43,840 bases of DNA from an uncultured Bacteroidota bacterium (GTDB taxonomy: Bacteria; Bacteroidota; Bacteroidia; NS11-12g; UBA9320): assembly GCA_913054375.1 (NCBI GenBank), contig CAJXIQ010000003.1, forward strand, positions 1 through 43,840, given 5' to 3'. Under the pieces are notes generated by a model. It was not told the DNA's origin and searched no databases. It saw only the letters and a list, made by a program, of their open reading frames with translations. Below, one piece after another: positions 33,429 to 42,554 of the stretch (the first letter of the stretch is position 1; the number at the start of each line of letters is the position of its first letter). The translations under genes and the position numbers were made by a program.

Positions 33429-36400
33429 GTGGCAGTATATAATACACTCATACAGAAACTAGAGAACTTCATCAAAAAGTATTACCAAAATCAACTTCTC
33501 AAGGGAGGTATATTGGGTATTTCTCTTGTGCTTGCCGCATTTTTTGCTCTCTCATTTTTTGAATACTTCGCCCGCTTTGGAACCACCACCAGGACGTTGC
33601 TATTTTATAGCTTTGTACTCCTTAGTTTGGTCGTAATCTGTTGGTATATGATACGACCAATACTTGGTCTTATAAACGTTCACAGAAAATTTGGGGTAAA
33701 AGAAGCCTCACAACTCATTGGCAATCATTTCCCGGAAGTCAAAGACAAATTGATCAATACTTTGCAGCTACAAGATAAAGCTGCACAAAACGACAACGAT
33801 CTGCTTCTTGCAAGCATAGAAAGACGCACCGCATCCCTACAACCCATACCCTTCAGCCATGCCATTCCATTCAGATCCAATCTCAAATATGTAAAATACG
33901 CTTTACTCCCCGCAATTGCTTTTGCATTTATACTTCTCGTAACCCCAGGATTTAAGAAAAGCACCGAACGTGTAGTCAATTTTAATCAACACTTTGAAAT
34001 AGAAGCTCCATTTAAATTCCTCACTAACATAGATAAGCAACAAGCTATACAGAACCAAAATATAGAGGTGCCATTAACCCTGGAAGGAACAGAAATACCT
34101 GCTACTGCTTACATATACATGGGGAGTCAACGTTACAAAATGAACAGTGACGGGGTAGGCAAATTTCGCTATACTATTAGTAATGTTCAACGTCTTGAAA
34201 AGATCTATTTTGAAGCAGGAGGTTTTACAAGCAAAGAATATTCTTTAGATCTGGCATTGAAACCAAGCCTCTCTGGCTACAGTGCAACACTGTTTTACCC
34301 AAAATATCTCGGTCTGGCGAATGAAAAAGTACGCAATATTGGGGAACTCAGTGTCCCGCAGGGAACCACAATACAATGGAATTTTGATACAAAAAATGTA
34401 GACAGTATAGGCATAACTCCAGATAACATAGTACTACATCCCAAGAATAACAAGACTTCTTTCACTAAAAAATTTATGCGTAGCGTACTGCTAAAAGTGA
34501 ATACAAAAAATACACAGGTAGACGAAGGAGATTCTATTTTTTACCAAATAAATGTAATACCAGATGAGTTCCCACAAATAGGCGTAGAATGCAAAACCGA
34601 TAGTTTGAGTAATAAAATTTTTCATTTTTTGGGAGATATCAGAGATGATCATGGTTTTAGCAAGCTCCAATTTAATTATAGATTCAAAAAAAGTAGCCTG
34701 CTTGAAAATAAAAAGAAACAAGGTTATCTCACTATAAAAGTAGCTGCTGATATTGCTACTCAAACCTTCTATCACTACTGGAGCCTAGATGCCCTTAATA
34801 TACAAGCAGAAGATGAGATAGAGTACTATTTCACCGTATGGGATAATGATAGAGTGAATGGCGCAAAGTCTGCCAAGACGCCAACAAACACGTACAAAGC
34901 TCCATCGCTACAAGAAATAAATGACCAAACTGAGAAGGCCAACAAAGAAATAAAAAGTTCTATGGCAGGGGCACAAAGTGATGCTGCAGCGCTCCAAAAA
35001 GAGATACAGAGTATCGAAAAAATGATGACCGAGAAGAAAAACTTGGACTGGAATGATAAAAAGAAAATACAGGACCTACTGGATAAGCAGAAAGAACTCG
35101 AAAAAAAAATACGCGATGCCGTAAATAAGAACAAGCAAAAGAATAACAAAGAAGAGGAGTTTACCCCCCCAGAGGAGAGTTTACTGGAGAAGCAAAAACA
35201 GTTGGAAAAACTGATGGAAGAAGTGCTGGATGAAGAAACTCGCAAGTTGATGGAGAAAATACAAAAATTGCTTGATGAAAATAGGAAAGATGAGCTCCAA
35301 AAAGCAATGGATGAATTCAAATTTAGCGAGAAAGAAATGAGCAAGGAAATGGACCGTATGCTTGAACTTTTTAAAGAACTAGAACTTGAAAAAAAATTAA
35401 ACGAGGCCATAGACAAGCTGAATGAGCTAGCGAAGAAAGAAAAAGAACTGGCAGAGAAGACGAAAGACACAAAAGGTAAAAGTGAGCCCCTTCAGAAAGA
35501 ACAAGAAGAGATAAAGAAAGCGTTTGATGACCTGAAAAAAGACTTGCAAGATATAGATAAGAAAAACCAGGAGCTAGAGTCACCACTGGAGATAAGTAAG
35601 CAAGAAGAGAATAAGGATCAAGTAGATCAAAAAATGGACGATGCTCAGCAAAAGCAGAGCAAAGGCAAAAACAAAGATGCTGCCCAAAGTATGGACGATG
35701 CCGCCAAGAAGATGAAAGAGATGGCAGAAAAAATGCAGCAGGAAATGGAGGATGCCCAAGAAGAACAGCAAGAAGAAGACTACAATAACATTCGACAAAT
35801 ACTCGAAAATCTTGTGCAACTTTCTTTTGATCAAGAGAAAGTAATAGGTGGTTTTAAAAAAAATAAACGCTACAGTCCCAAGTATATAGAGCTACGCCAA
35901 GAACAGCGAAAGATAAAGGACGAAACCAAAATGGTAGAAGACTCTCTGCTCGCATTAAGTAAACGGAATATTAAGATACAATCATTTGTAAATGAAGAAA
36001 TAGCTCGCATAAATGATAACTTGGACAAATCGCTCAAGTACTTGGGTGAACGGTATACAAACAATGCTGTTGTACATCAACAATATGCTATGACAGGGTA
36101 TAACAACTTGGCTCTAATGCTGAGTGAATCTCTCAAGAAAATGCAAGAAGAGATGAAGGCACAAAAGAAAAACAAAGGCAAGCCAAAAGGTGAATGCAAA
36201 AAACCTGGAGGCAAAAAAGGAGACAAACCGAAAAAATCCAATGCCAATGCTATAAAAAAGATGCAAGATCAACTGGCAAAGCAAATGAAAAAATTGCAAG
36301 AGGGTCAGAAAAAAGGCAAGGGAAAACCTAGCAGCAAAGAGTTTGCAGAGATGGCAGCTCAACAATCCGCCATACGTAAGAAATTACGAGAACTCGGGAG

Positions 36401-36749
36401 CAAATTAGAAAAAAACGGGCAACGTGGGAGTCTTGGAGACATTAAAAAAACAGAAGATCTAATGGATCAATTGGAAGAGGATCTTTATAACAAAAGACTC
36501 AATAGTCAAACATTCCAAAAGCTAAATCAGATAGAAATAAAGCTTAGCGAACACGAACGTGCGGAGCGAGAACAAGAACAGGATAACAAACGAACTTCTA
36601 ATGAAGCAACCGAGCAAGAAAGACTGGTGCCTCCGAGTATAAAAAAGTATCTGGAACAGAAGAAAAAAGAAACAGAACTTTTGCGTAGCGTTTCACCAGA
36701 ACTACAACCGTATTACCAGAAAAAAGTAAAGGAATACTTTGCACAGTAA
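33429..36749 (+). CDS. DUF4175-like large membrane protein with long Lys/Glu-rich coiled coil
   Basis: A ~1106-aa protein of unknown function found widely in Bacteroidota. Three membrane segments lie in the first ~190 residues (LGISLVLAAFFALSFF, LLFYSFVLLSLVVICW, ALLPAIAFAFILLV), then a beta-rich extracytoplasmic region to about 500, then some 600 residues of highly charged, Lys/Glu/Gln-rich coiled coil. I start it at GTG 33429, not the TTG at 33405, because that TTG is within the promoter. Many opposite-strand ORFs rich in Ser/Phe are shadows of this low-complexity part. It has no co-directional neighbour; a VWA-like membrane protein that may be functionally related lies at 14.8-16.9 kb. Confidence 0.72.
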   Translation: MAVYNTLIQKLENFIKKYYQNQLLKGGILGISLVLAAFFALSFFEYFARFGTTTRTLLFYSFVLLSLVVICWYMIRPILGLINVHRKFGVKEASQLIGNHFPEVKDKLINTLQLQDKAAQNDNDLLLASIERRTASLQPIPFSHAIPFRSNLKYVKYALLPAIAFAFILLVTPGFKKSTERVVNFNQHFEIEAPFKFLTNIDKQQAIQNQNIEVPLTLEGTEIPATAYIYMGSQRYKMNSDGVGKFRYTISNVQRLEKIYFEAGGFTSKEYSLDLALKPSLSGYSATLFYPKYLGLANEKVRNIGELSVPQGTTIQWNFDTKNVDSIGITPDNIVLHPKNNKTSFTKKFMRSVLLKVNTKNTQVDEGDSIFYQINVIPDEFPQIGVECKTDSLSNKIFHFLGDIRDDHGFSKLQFNYRFKKSSLLENKKKQGYLTIKVAADIATQTFYHYWSLDALNIQAEDEIEYYFTVWDNDRVNGAKSAKTPTNTYKAPSLQEINDQTEKANKEIKSSMAGAQSDAAALQKEIQSIEKMMTEKKNLDWNDKKKIQDLLDKQKELEKKIRDAVNKNKQKNNKEEEFTPPEESLLEKQKQLEKLMEEVLDEETRKLMEKIQKLLDENRKDELQKAMDEFKFSEKEMSKEMDRMLELFKELELEKKLNEAIDKLNELAKKEKELAEKTKDTKGKSEPLQKEQEEIKKAFDDLKKDLQDIDKKNQELESPLEISKQEENKDQVDQKMDDAQQKQSKGKNKDAAQSMDDAAKKMKEMAEKMQQEMEDAQEEQQEEDYNNIRQILENLVQLSFDQEKVIGGFKKNKRYSPKYIELRQEQRKIKDETKMVEDSLLALSKRNIKIQSFVNEEIARINDNLDKSLKYLGERYTNNAVVHQQYAMTGYNNLALMLSESLKKMQEEMKAQKKNKGKPKGECKKPGGKKGDKPKKSNANAIKKMQDQLAKQMKKLQEGQKKGKGKPSSKEFAEMAAQQSAIRKKLRELGSKLEKNGQRGSLGDIKKTEDLMDQLEEDLYNKRLNSQTFQKLNQIEIKLSEHERAEREQEQDNKRTSNEATEQERLVPPSIKKYLEQKKKETELLRSVSPELQPYYQKKVKEYFAQ

Positions 36750-36876
36750 GTCAAATGCACTAGAAGGAACATCGGCCTTCCTCAAAAAGTATTCATACTT
36801 CGGGCAGTGAGATTTCTTTTAACGCTCACAGCATTCCTGTTATGCGAATATGCCGTAGTTTATATTTGTACGTCTT

Positions 36877-37602
36877 CTACGGTCGTAGTTCGAAGTTGGT
36901 ACCCAAGTACACTTTACGTACCATCTCATCATCTGCTAACTCCTGCGGCGTACCTTTTTTGAGCAATCTACCCTCGAAGAGCAGATAAGCTCTATCTACC
37001 AAGTTTAAAGTAGCCTGTACATCGTGATCAGTAATGAGGACTCCTATATTTTTGGTTACTAGCTTCTGTACAATTTCTTGAATGTCTTCTACAGCAATAG
37101 GGTCTACACCAGCAAAGGGTTCATCCAACAATACAAACTTAGGATCCGTGGCCAATGCTCGAGCAATTTCACATCTTCTTCGCTCACCACCACTTAACAC
37201 CTTACCCAAATTCTTACGCACTTTTTCCAATCCAAACTCAGCTATCAACGACTCGGTTTTATCGTGTTGCTCTTGCTTGCTTTTATTGGTCATCTCAAGC
37301 ACTGCTCGTATGTTATCCTCAACTGTAAGATCTCTAAATACTGAAGCTTCCTGCGGCAGGTATCCTACACCTTTCTGTGCTCGTTGATACATAGCTTTGG
37401 ATGTAATATCCTCATCATCTAAATATACCTTTCCTGCATCTGGTTGCACAAGCCCAACCACCATATAAAACGTAGTTGTTTTACCTGCTCCGTTGGGGCC
37501 TAGTAGTCCTACAATTTCTCCTTGATTCACCTCCAAGGACATTTCATTGACCACCTTTCGTTTTTTGTATTGTTTAATGAGATTTTCTGCTTTGAGCCGC
37601 AT
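36877..37602 (-). CDS. lptB: LptB, ATPase of the LPS export ABC transporter
   Basis: Cytoplasmic ATPase powering lipopolysaccharide extraction by LptFGC toward the outer membrane. Walker [10 protein letters not shown] at residues 35-43, Q-loop in [18 protein letters not shown] (a LptB-typical stretch), signature [15 protein letters not shown], Walker [14 protein letters not shown] and switch His in TDHDV. The 241-aa length is typical. A TACTTTTG -7 box ends 8 nt before the ATG. It converges with the DUF4175-like gene and is divergent from the barrel protein gene. Confidence 0.95.
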   Translation of the reverse strand: MRLKAENLIKQYKKRKVVNEMSLEVNQGEIVGLLGPNGAGKTTTFYMVVGLVQPDAGKVYLDDEDITSKAMYQRAQKGVGYLPQEASVFRDLTVEDNIRAVLEMTNKSKQEQHDKTESLIAEFGLEKVRKNLGKVLSGGERRRCEIARALATDPKFVLLDEPFAGVDPIAVEDIQEIVQKLVTKNIGVLITDHDVQATLNLVDRAYLLFEGRLLKKGTPQELADDEMVRKVYLGTNFELRP

Positions 37603-37610
37603 GTTGTTTT

Positions 37611-37618
37611 CAAAAGTA
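37611..37618 (-). promoter_or_regulatory. lptB promoter, -7 box TACTTTTG
   Basis: Perfect TAnnTTTG match ending 8 nt before the lptB ATG. It is the third copy of TACTTTTG in the window (also dcw and rpsO). Confidence 0.6.
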
Positions 37619-37652
37619 GCACACTAATGAATAAGTAATATCCGTTTTCAAG

Positions 37653-37660
37653 TATATTTG
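37653..37660 (+). promoter_or_regulatory. -7 box TATATTTG before the outer-membrane barrel gene
   Basis: Perfect TAnnTTTG match ending 21 nt before the ATG at 37682; the leader would be about 15 nt. Confidence 0.6.
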
Positions 37661-37681
37661 TCCAATAATTAATATAACAGG

Positions 37682-38404
37682 ATGAAAAAAATTGTATTAG
37701 CCTTAGCACTCTTCGCCTTATTGCCAGCCAGTACGCGTGCACAAAATTGGCTTACACTGAAAGCCGGTGGAGGTATGGGCACTAATTTGGGTTATACTCA
37801 AGATGTAAACGCAGGAATAACAACGAGCTTTGGTTTGGGTTACAAGCACCAAATATCCAATCAATTATTGTTAGAAGGAGATGTACTACTAGACAGCAGA
37901 GCTGCAGAATACTACACTGGCAAATTAGATGCAAATGACTTACCTATTTACTTTAAAGGTGCAGGAACTTACATACAAGTACCCATCACTTTACAGTATA
38001 TGATCCCAGTCAAGAAAAAAGAATTGGTTCCATACAGAATGGGCCAACCAAAAACATTTTGGTTTATAGAAGGAGGACCTTACGTAGCTTATGGAAGTAG
38101 TGTCACTACTTTTTACGATCCGGACATACTGGCTTTGTGGACAGATCCAGATTCCGACACATTCACAACAAAAGACCTCACTCCTCGTAAAATCGACGTA
38201 GGTATCACCACAGGAATCGGCGTCAACTTTAGCATTGGAAGCAAAGGACAGACACGATTAATTGTAGGCACCAGAGCTAACTACGGATTCCTAAATCTAT
38301 TTAGAGATGACAGACTAGGTACGGCAACGAACTTCTCTGCTGTAGGCTATATTGCTGTTGACTTTAGCCTAACCAAGAGGAAGTATATTAAGCATCGATG
38401 GTAG
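37682..38404 (+). CDS. Outer-membrane beta-barrel protein (PorT-like)
   Basis: A 240-aa exported protein. The signal peptide (about residues 1-20, ending TRAQ) is followed by alternating beta strands typical of small outer-membrane barrels in Bacteroidota (LTLKAGGGMGTNLGY, TTSFGLGYKHQIS, FWFIEGGPYVAYGSS, VGITTGIGVNFSIG). The group includes PorT, a T9SS-associated protein, but I cannot tell it from other members. The last 17 bp overlap recJ, convergent. Confidence 0.75.
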   Translation: MKKIVLALALFALLPASTRAQNWLTLKAGGGMGTNLGYTQDVNAGITTSFGLGYKHQISNQLLLEGDVLLDSRAAEYYTGKLDANDLPIYFKGAGTYIQVPITLQYMIPVKKKELVPYRMGQPKTFWFIEGGPYVAYGSSVTTFYDPDILALWTDPDSDTFTTKDLTPRKIDVGITTGIGVNFSIGSKGQTRLIVGTRANYGFLNLFRDDRLGTATNFSAVGYIAVDFSLTKRKYIKHRW

Positions 38405-40121
38405 GTCGGGCATCTTTCAGCATTAGTTGAATAGAACGATTACCCCGAAAAATATTTTCATTAATCTGAAAGCAAGCTTCAAAAGAGCTTGCTTTTTTAA
38501 TATCTGCCAGTTTATCTGCCATGCCAAAACCTACCGCAGCAAGTGAGTCATTGTCCCGCTTTATATTAAGCCGTATGTGCTCTTTAGTCTTACCTATTAT
38601 CTTACCCGATCCATCATCTTTTAAGCCACTGGCAAAGAACACTGGTGTCATGTTTGCAGGACCAAATGGAGCCATTTTATTCACTATAGATAGCATTTTA
38701 TCGTCAACAGATGCTATGTCCATCTCAGCATCATAATACACTTTTGGGATTAGCATTTCTGGAGTGAGCATCTCCTCGCCCACTTTTTCAAAGGCTTCTC
38801 TAAAGGCATCTAGGTTCTCTATTTTCATCGTCATACCTGCGGCATACATATGCCCACCAAACTGTTCCAGATGCTGACTACACTTTTCCAAAGCTGCATG
38901 CACGTCAAACCCTTTAACACTTCTTGCACTACCAGCCAGCATACCATCTCCACTTTTGGTAAGAATTATCGTTGGTCTATAGTACAACTCAATTGCTCTA
39001 CTTGCTGCTATACCTACTACCCCCTTATGCCAATCCTCTTTATAAAAGACATGCGTCTTATGCTTGAGTAAGTCGCTGTTGTTTGCTATTATCTCCTGAA
39101 AGTCTGCTGTTATTTTCTGATCAACTAGTTTTCGTGTTTCATTCTGTGTTTGCAGCTCACTGGCATACTTATTCGCCGTATCCACATTTTCGGCTATTAA
39201 CATTCTTACCGCACTTTTAGCATCGTCCATACGCCCTGCTGCGTTAATTCTAGGCCCTAAATAAAACACCAAGTCACTTATACTTAGCTCCTCCTTATTC
39301 ACAGAAACCTCTATCAGCTTTTGTAGTCCTATTCGAGGTTGCTGGTTGATTATCTTGAGCCCAAAGTGAGCGATGATTCTATTTTCATCCACTATAGGTA
39401 CTATATCACTGGCTACACTCAACGTAGCAAAATCGAGGTACTGCAGGTACTCTCGCTCGTCCAAACCATTCACTTGGCTATACGCTTGAGCTAGTTTTAA
39501 TCCTATGCCACACCCCGCTAGTTCTTTGAATGGATAATCGCAATCACCTCGTTTAGGGTCAAGTACAGCGGCGGCAGCTGGTATTTCTTTGCCCGGCAAG
39601 TGATGGTCACAGATAATAAAATCTATCCCTAACGAGGTAGCATACTCAATCTTATCCATACTCCTTATGCCACAATCGAGCGCTATAATAAGACTCAAAC
39701 CATTTGCCTTGGCATAGTCTATACCATCCGTACTTATTCCGTAACCCTCCTTGTATCTATCCGGTATATAATAGTCAATCGTATCAAATTTATCCTTAAA
39801 AAAAGAATACGCCAATGCTACAGAAGTAGTCCCATCCACATCATAGTCTCCAAAGATTAAGACCCCTTCGTTCTTCTCTTGAGCCAGGTGAATCCGTTCT
39901 ATGGCTTTATCCATGTCCCTCATTAGAAAAGGATCATGCATATCGCCTATTCTCGGATTAAAGAATTTCTTTACCTTATCAGAAGAATCTATTCCTCGCT
40001 GCACGAGCATTTCTGCAATTAGTTTAGGAGCATTGAGCTCACTCCTTAATACGTCCACCAGTGCTTGGTCTGGCGCAGACTTCTGTTTCCAGATCTTTTG
40101 TTTGATGTTTGATTCACTCAT
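38388..40121 (-). CDS. recJ: Single-stranded-DNA-specific exonuclease RecJ
   Basis: 5'-3' ssDNA exonuclease of recombination and mismatch repair. DHH-family motifs: FGDYDVDGTTSVAL at about residues 90-103, ALDCGIRS at 148-155, CDHHLPG at 171-177, and the DHHA1 segment FGGHMYAAGMTM. An OB-like C-terminal domain follows. The 577-aa length matches E. coli RecJ. No clear -7 box is seen upstream. It overlaps the convergent barrel gene by 17 bp. Confidence 0.95.
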   Translation of the reverse strand: MSESNIKQKIWKQKSAPDQALVDVLRSELNAPKLIAEMLVQRGIDSSDKVKKFFNPRIGDMHDPFLMRDMDKAIERIHLAQEKNEGVLIFGDYDVDGTTSVALAYSFFKDKFDTIDYYIPDRYKEGYGISTDGIDYAKANGLSLIIALDCGIRSMDKIEYATSLGIDFIICDHHLPGKEIPAAAAVLDPKRGDCDYPFKELAGCGIGLKLAQAYSQVNGLDEREYLQYLDFATLSVASDIVPIVDENRIIAHFGLKIINQQPRIGLQKLIEVSVNKEELSISDLVFYLGPRINAAGRMDDAKSAVRMLIAENVDTANKYASELQTQNETRKLVDQKITADFQEIIANNSDLLKHKTHVFYKEDWHKGVVGIAASRAIELYYRPTIILTKSGDGMLAGSARSVKGFDVHAALEKCSQHLEQFGGHMYAAGMTMKIENLDAFREAFEKVGEEMLTPEMLIPKVYYDAEMDIASVDDKMLSIVNKMAPFGPANMTPVFFASGLKDDGSGKIIGKTKEHIRLNIKRDNDSLAAVGFGMADKLADIKKASSFEACFQINENIFRGNRSIQLMLKDARPTIDA

Positions 40122-40366
40122 GATTTTATGACCACCTTTCTTACTTAATTTCTACCGAGTATCTGTGCATTGTATACCTCAGCAATTTACGGAAACCAAA
40201 CACAGTCATTCTTATTTTAAAGTTTTTCTGCAGTGCAACACCGCTGTTGTGTGAATTTAAGTCAGAAGTATCACTAACGCTTCTTTCCAAAAACCCGAAG
40301 AGCCTAAGCATGGGTCTGTCTGGTCACAACCGCTTGCTGTCTAACGTCTGGTAGGCTTATCGAGAG
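40122..40366. other. Spacer between recJ and the PfkB kinase gene
   Basis: 245 bp. I see a short imperfect stem (GCAACA ccgc TGTTGT near 40236-40251) and a weak TGTGTTTG on the minus strand near 40193-40203. Neither is strong enough for an RNA gene or promoter call. Confidence 0.4.
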
Positions 40367-41287
40367 TTATACGTTGATCTCCACTTGAGAGATATCAATA
40401 AACTGCTGTACTCTATCATTTATCTCCCTATTGCTTAAGTTCACTATTCTCTCTGTACCAAATTTTTCTACACAGAAGCTAGCCATAGCACTGCCGTGTA
40501 TAACCGCACGCTTCATATTCTCAAAAGAAATATCATCTGTTTTGGCAAGATAACCAATAAATCCTCCAGCAAAAGTATCGCCAGCACCCGTTGGGTCAAA
40601 TACCGATTCTAGTGGTAAAGCAGGACAGAAATACACCTTATCCCCTTGAAATAACAAAGCGCCATGCTCCCCTTTTTTAATGATAAGGTACTTAGGACCC
40701 ATGGTCATTATTTTCTTCGCCGCTGTTACAAGTGCATACTCACCACTTAGCTGACGAGCCTCCTCATCATTTATGATTAGCACATCCACCATTGCTATAG
40801 TTTTATCCAGTTCCTCACGCGCTATATCCATCCAAAAATTCATGGTATCCATAGCTATAAGCTTTGGCTTGTTCTCCATACGTTCTATCACCTTGCGCTG
40901 CACATCAGGAGATAAGTTTCCTAGCATTACATAGTCACTACTCTGGTAACTGGCTGGAATAGTCGGGTCAAAATGTTCCAAAACATTCAGCTCCGTTACT
41001 AGCGTATCGCGACTATTCATATCATTATGATATTTCCCACTCCAAAAAAACGATTTTTCGTCCTCCTTCACTTGTAGGCCTTCGGTATCTACACCATGAT
41101 CCTGTAACAGTTTAATATCTTCCTTCGGAAAATCTCCTCCGACTACAGCTACTAGATTCACCTGCTGGGCCAAGTAACTGCTGCTGAGCGCTATATATGT
41201 AGCTGCTCCGCCTATTATTTTATCTGTTTTGCCAAATGGCGTCTCTATGGCATCAAAGGCCACACTTCCTATTACTAATAAACTCAT
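40367..41287 (-). CDS. PfkB/ribokinase-family carbohydrate or nucleoside kinase
   Basis: ATP-dependent kinase with the family's C-terminal signature DPTGAGDTFAGGF (anion hole and catalytic Asp) and the N-terminal GGAATYIAL substrate-side loop. The substrate is not identifiable. The ORF track starts at 41347; I choose the ATG at 41287 (MSLLVIGSVAFDAIETPFG), 306 aa. The homologous fold begins there, and a perfect -7 box TACCTTTG lies only 5 nt upstream, within the longer reading frame. It is divergent from the hexenedioate decarboxylase-like gene. Confidence 0.87.
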   Translation of the reverse strand: MSLLVIGSVAFDAIETPFGKTDKIIGGAATYIALSSSYLAQQVNLVAVVGGDFPKEDIKLLQDHGVDTEGLQVKEDEKSFFWSGKYHNDMNSRDTLVTELNVLEHFDPTIPASYQSSDYVMLGNLSPDVQRKVIERMENKPKLIAMDTMNFWMDIAREELDKTIAMVDVLIINDEEARQLSGEYALVTAAKKIMTMGPKYLIIKKGEHGALLFQGDKVYFCPALPLESVFDPTGAGDTFAGGFIGYLAKTDDISFENMKRAVIHGSAMASFCVEKFGTERIVNLSNREINDRVQQFIDISQVEINV

Positions 41288-41292
41288 TGGTA

Positions 41293-41300
41293 CAAAGGTA
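41293..41300 (-). promoter_or_regulatory. -7 box TACCTTTG directly before the PfkB kinase
   Basis: Perfect match, ending 5 nt before the ATG at 41287. It places the start of transcription at about the start codon and excludes the upstream start at 41347. Confidence 0.62.
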
Positions 41301-41451
41301 CGATTTTGAAAACCACAAATGTTGAAATTCCAAATCCTGATATTCACTACTTGTTAAGTATACGTAGTATGATACTTGTATGTGTTCCCTCATATATCAG
41401 TAGTTCAAAACGCATAAATTATCAATGCTATTAAATCTGCATTTCGCATCT

Positions 41452-41459
41452 TACATTCG
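41452..41459 (+). promoter_or_regulatory. -7 box TACATTCG directly before the decarboxylase-like gene
   Basis: One mismatch to TAnnTTTG, ending 5 nt before the ATG at 41465. Same leaderless layout as its divergent neighbour. Confidence 0.48.
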
Positions 41460-41464
41460 CATCG

Positions 41465-42226
41465 ATGAATTTGAACGAAATCGCAAAAACACTTGACAAA
41501 GCTGCTGCTACAGCCAAAGCTACAGCACAAATAAGCAATACCAAAAACTTTACTGAAGACGAAGCATACGAGATACAAAGACTATCGCTCGAAGAGCGGT
41601 ACACCCGCGGCGAACAATTCACCGGGCTCAAGCTTGGATTTACCTCATTTGCCAAAATGGAACAAATGGGTGTGCACGACATGATATGGGGCAGACTAAC
41701 GGATGCAATGCACTACAAAAGCGGAGACGAATTACCCTTAGAAAAGTTCATCCACCCGAGAGCAGAGCCAGAAATAGCCTTTTTATTAAAAAAAGATCTT
41801 GACAGAGAAATATCACTCGAAGAGATACCTGAGTTCATACACGCATGTGCTCCAGCCATAGAAGTGATCGATTCACGGTATGAAAATTTCAAATTTTCGC
41901 TAGAAGATGTAATCGCAGACAATTGCTCCTCTTCTGCATTTGTAGTGGGAGCATGGCAACCACTGCCAGCATCGCTCAATAATTTAGAGATAAGCCTGTC
42001 TTTTGACAAAGAAGTACAACAAAGCGACAGTAGTAATGCCATATTAGACAACCCTTATTTATCTATTTGCAATGCCTCTAGACTCGCAGTAAAATACAAG
42101 CAATCCTTCAAAGCAGGAGAAATACTTCTAGCTGGAGCAGCTACTCCTGCAGTTTTCATCGAAAAAGGTAAAAAAATAACTGCTAAAGTGGCGTCTTTAG
42201 GAAGTTGTACCCTACTCCCAAAATAA
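41465..42226 (+). CDS. 2-oxo-3-hexenedioate decarboxylase / 2-keto-4-pentenoate hydratase family enzyme
   Basis: A 253-aa member of the metal-dependent hydratase/decarboxylase family (MhpD, DmpH/NahK). Family regions visible are GLKLGFTSFAKMEQMGV, IWGRLTD, HPRAEPEIAF with the metal-ligand glutamates, and PAIEVIDSRYENFKF. The KLGFTS...KMEQMG form is closest to 4-oxalocrotonate decarboxylases of meta-cleavage or 2-aminomuconate (tryptophan/kynurenine) pathways. No other pathway gene is adjacent, so the substrate is inferred by family only. It is monocistronic. Confidence 0.8.
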   Translation: MNLNEIAKTLDKAAATAKATAQISNTKNFTEDEAYEIQRLSLEERYTRGEQFTGLKLGFTSFAKMEQMGVHDMIWGRLTDAMHYKSGDELPLEKFIHPRAEPEIAFLLKKDLDREISLEEIPEFIHACAPAIEVIDSRYENFKFSLEDVIADNCSSSAFVVGAWQPLPASLNNLEISLSFDKEVQQSDSSNAILDNPYLSICNASRLAVKYKQSFKAGEILLAGAATPAVFIEKGKKITAKVASLGSCTLLPK

Positions 42227-42261
42227 ATATCAAAAAGTATTTTTCGTTTCAAGTAAAAATC

Positions 42262-42269
42262 TATTTTTG
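42262..42269 (+). promoter_or_regulatory. tRNA-Asn promoter, -7 box TATTTTTG
   Basis: Perfect TAnnTTTG match 53 bp upstream of the tRNA 5' end, in the gap after the preceding gene. Confidence 0.5.
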
Positions 42270-42322
42270 CACTCGCTTTTGAAAGGAGAGAAGAGATTCA
42301 CAGCCGACATAAAGCAACAGAT

Positions 42323-42396
42323 GCCTTCATAGCTCAGCTGGTTAGAGCGGTTGACTGTTAATCAATAGGTCCCTGGTTCGAGTCCAGGTGAGGGCG
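42323..42396 (+). tRNA. tRNA-Asn (anticodon GTT)
   Basis: A 74-nt cloverleaf: acceptor stem GCCTTCA / TGAGGGC (one G-U), D arm with GCTC / GAGC, anticodon stem GTTGA / TCAAT with loop CTGTTAA (anticodon GTT at 42357-42359), and T arm CCTGG TTCGAGT CCAGG. The discriminator base is G, as in E. coli tRNA-Asn. The 3' CCA is not encoded and must be added. It has its own promoter and terminator. Confidence 0.96.
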
Positions 42397-42406
42397 CATT
42401 TACCAG

Positions 42407-42437
42407 AAAGGTTCACAGCAATGTGAACCTTTTTTTA
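42407..42437 (+). terminator. tRNA-Asn intrinsic terminator
   Basis: Perfect 11-bp stem AAAGGTTCACA / TGTGAACCTTT with a GCAA tetraloop, followed by a T run, starting 11 nt after the tRNA. Confidence 0.93.
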
Positions 42438-42554
42438 TTTACACACGTAAGAGCTCCAGAATTATCTTTTCGCTCTTCTATACCAAAAAACCACACGCCC
42501 ATTCCCCATCTAAACCAATTAAAATATTTCCTTTGCTTAAACGTTGATTCTACA

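Noticed and set aside
34826-36365. Long Ser/Phe-rich ORFs on the minus strand (such as 34826-35470)
   Set aside because: They are reading-frame shadows of the Lys/Glu-rich coiled coil encoded on the plus strand; the composition follows from the complement of AAA/GAA codons.
36861-36868. TATATTTG on the plus strand just before the lptB 3' end
   Set aside because: A perfect -7 match that would drive an antisense transcript into lptB, but no gene follows and a match to a 6-base motif by chance is easy in AT-rich spacer.
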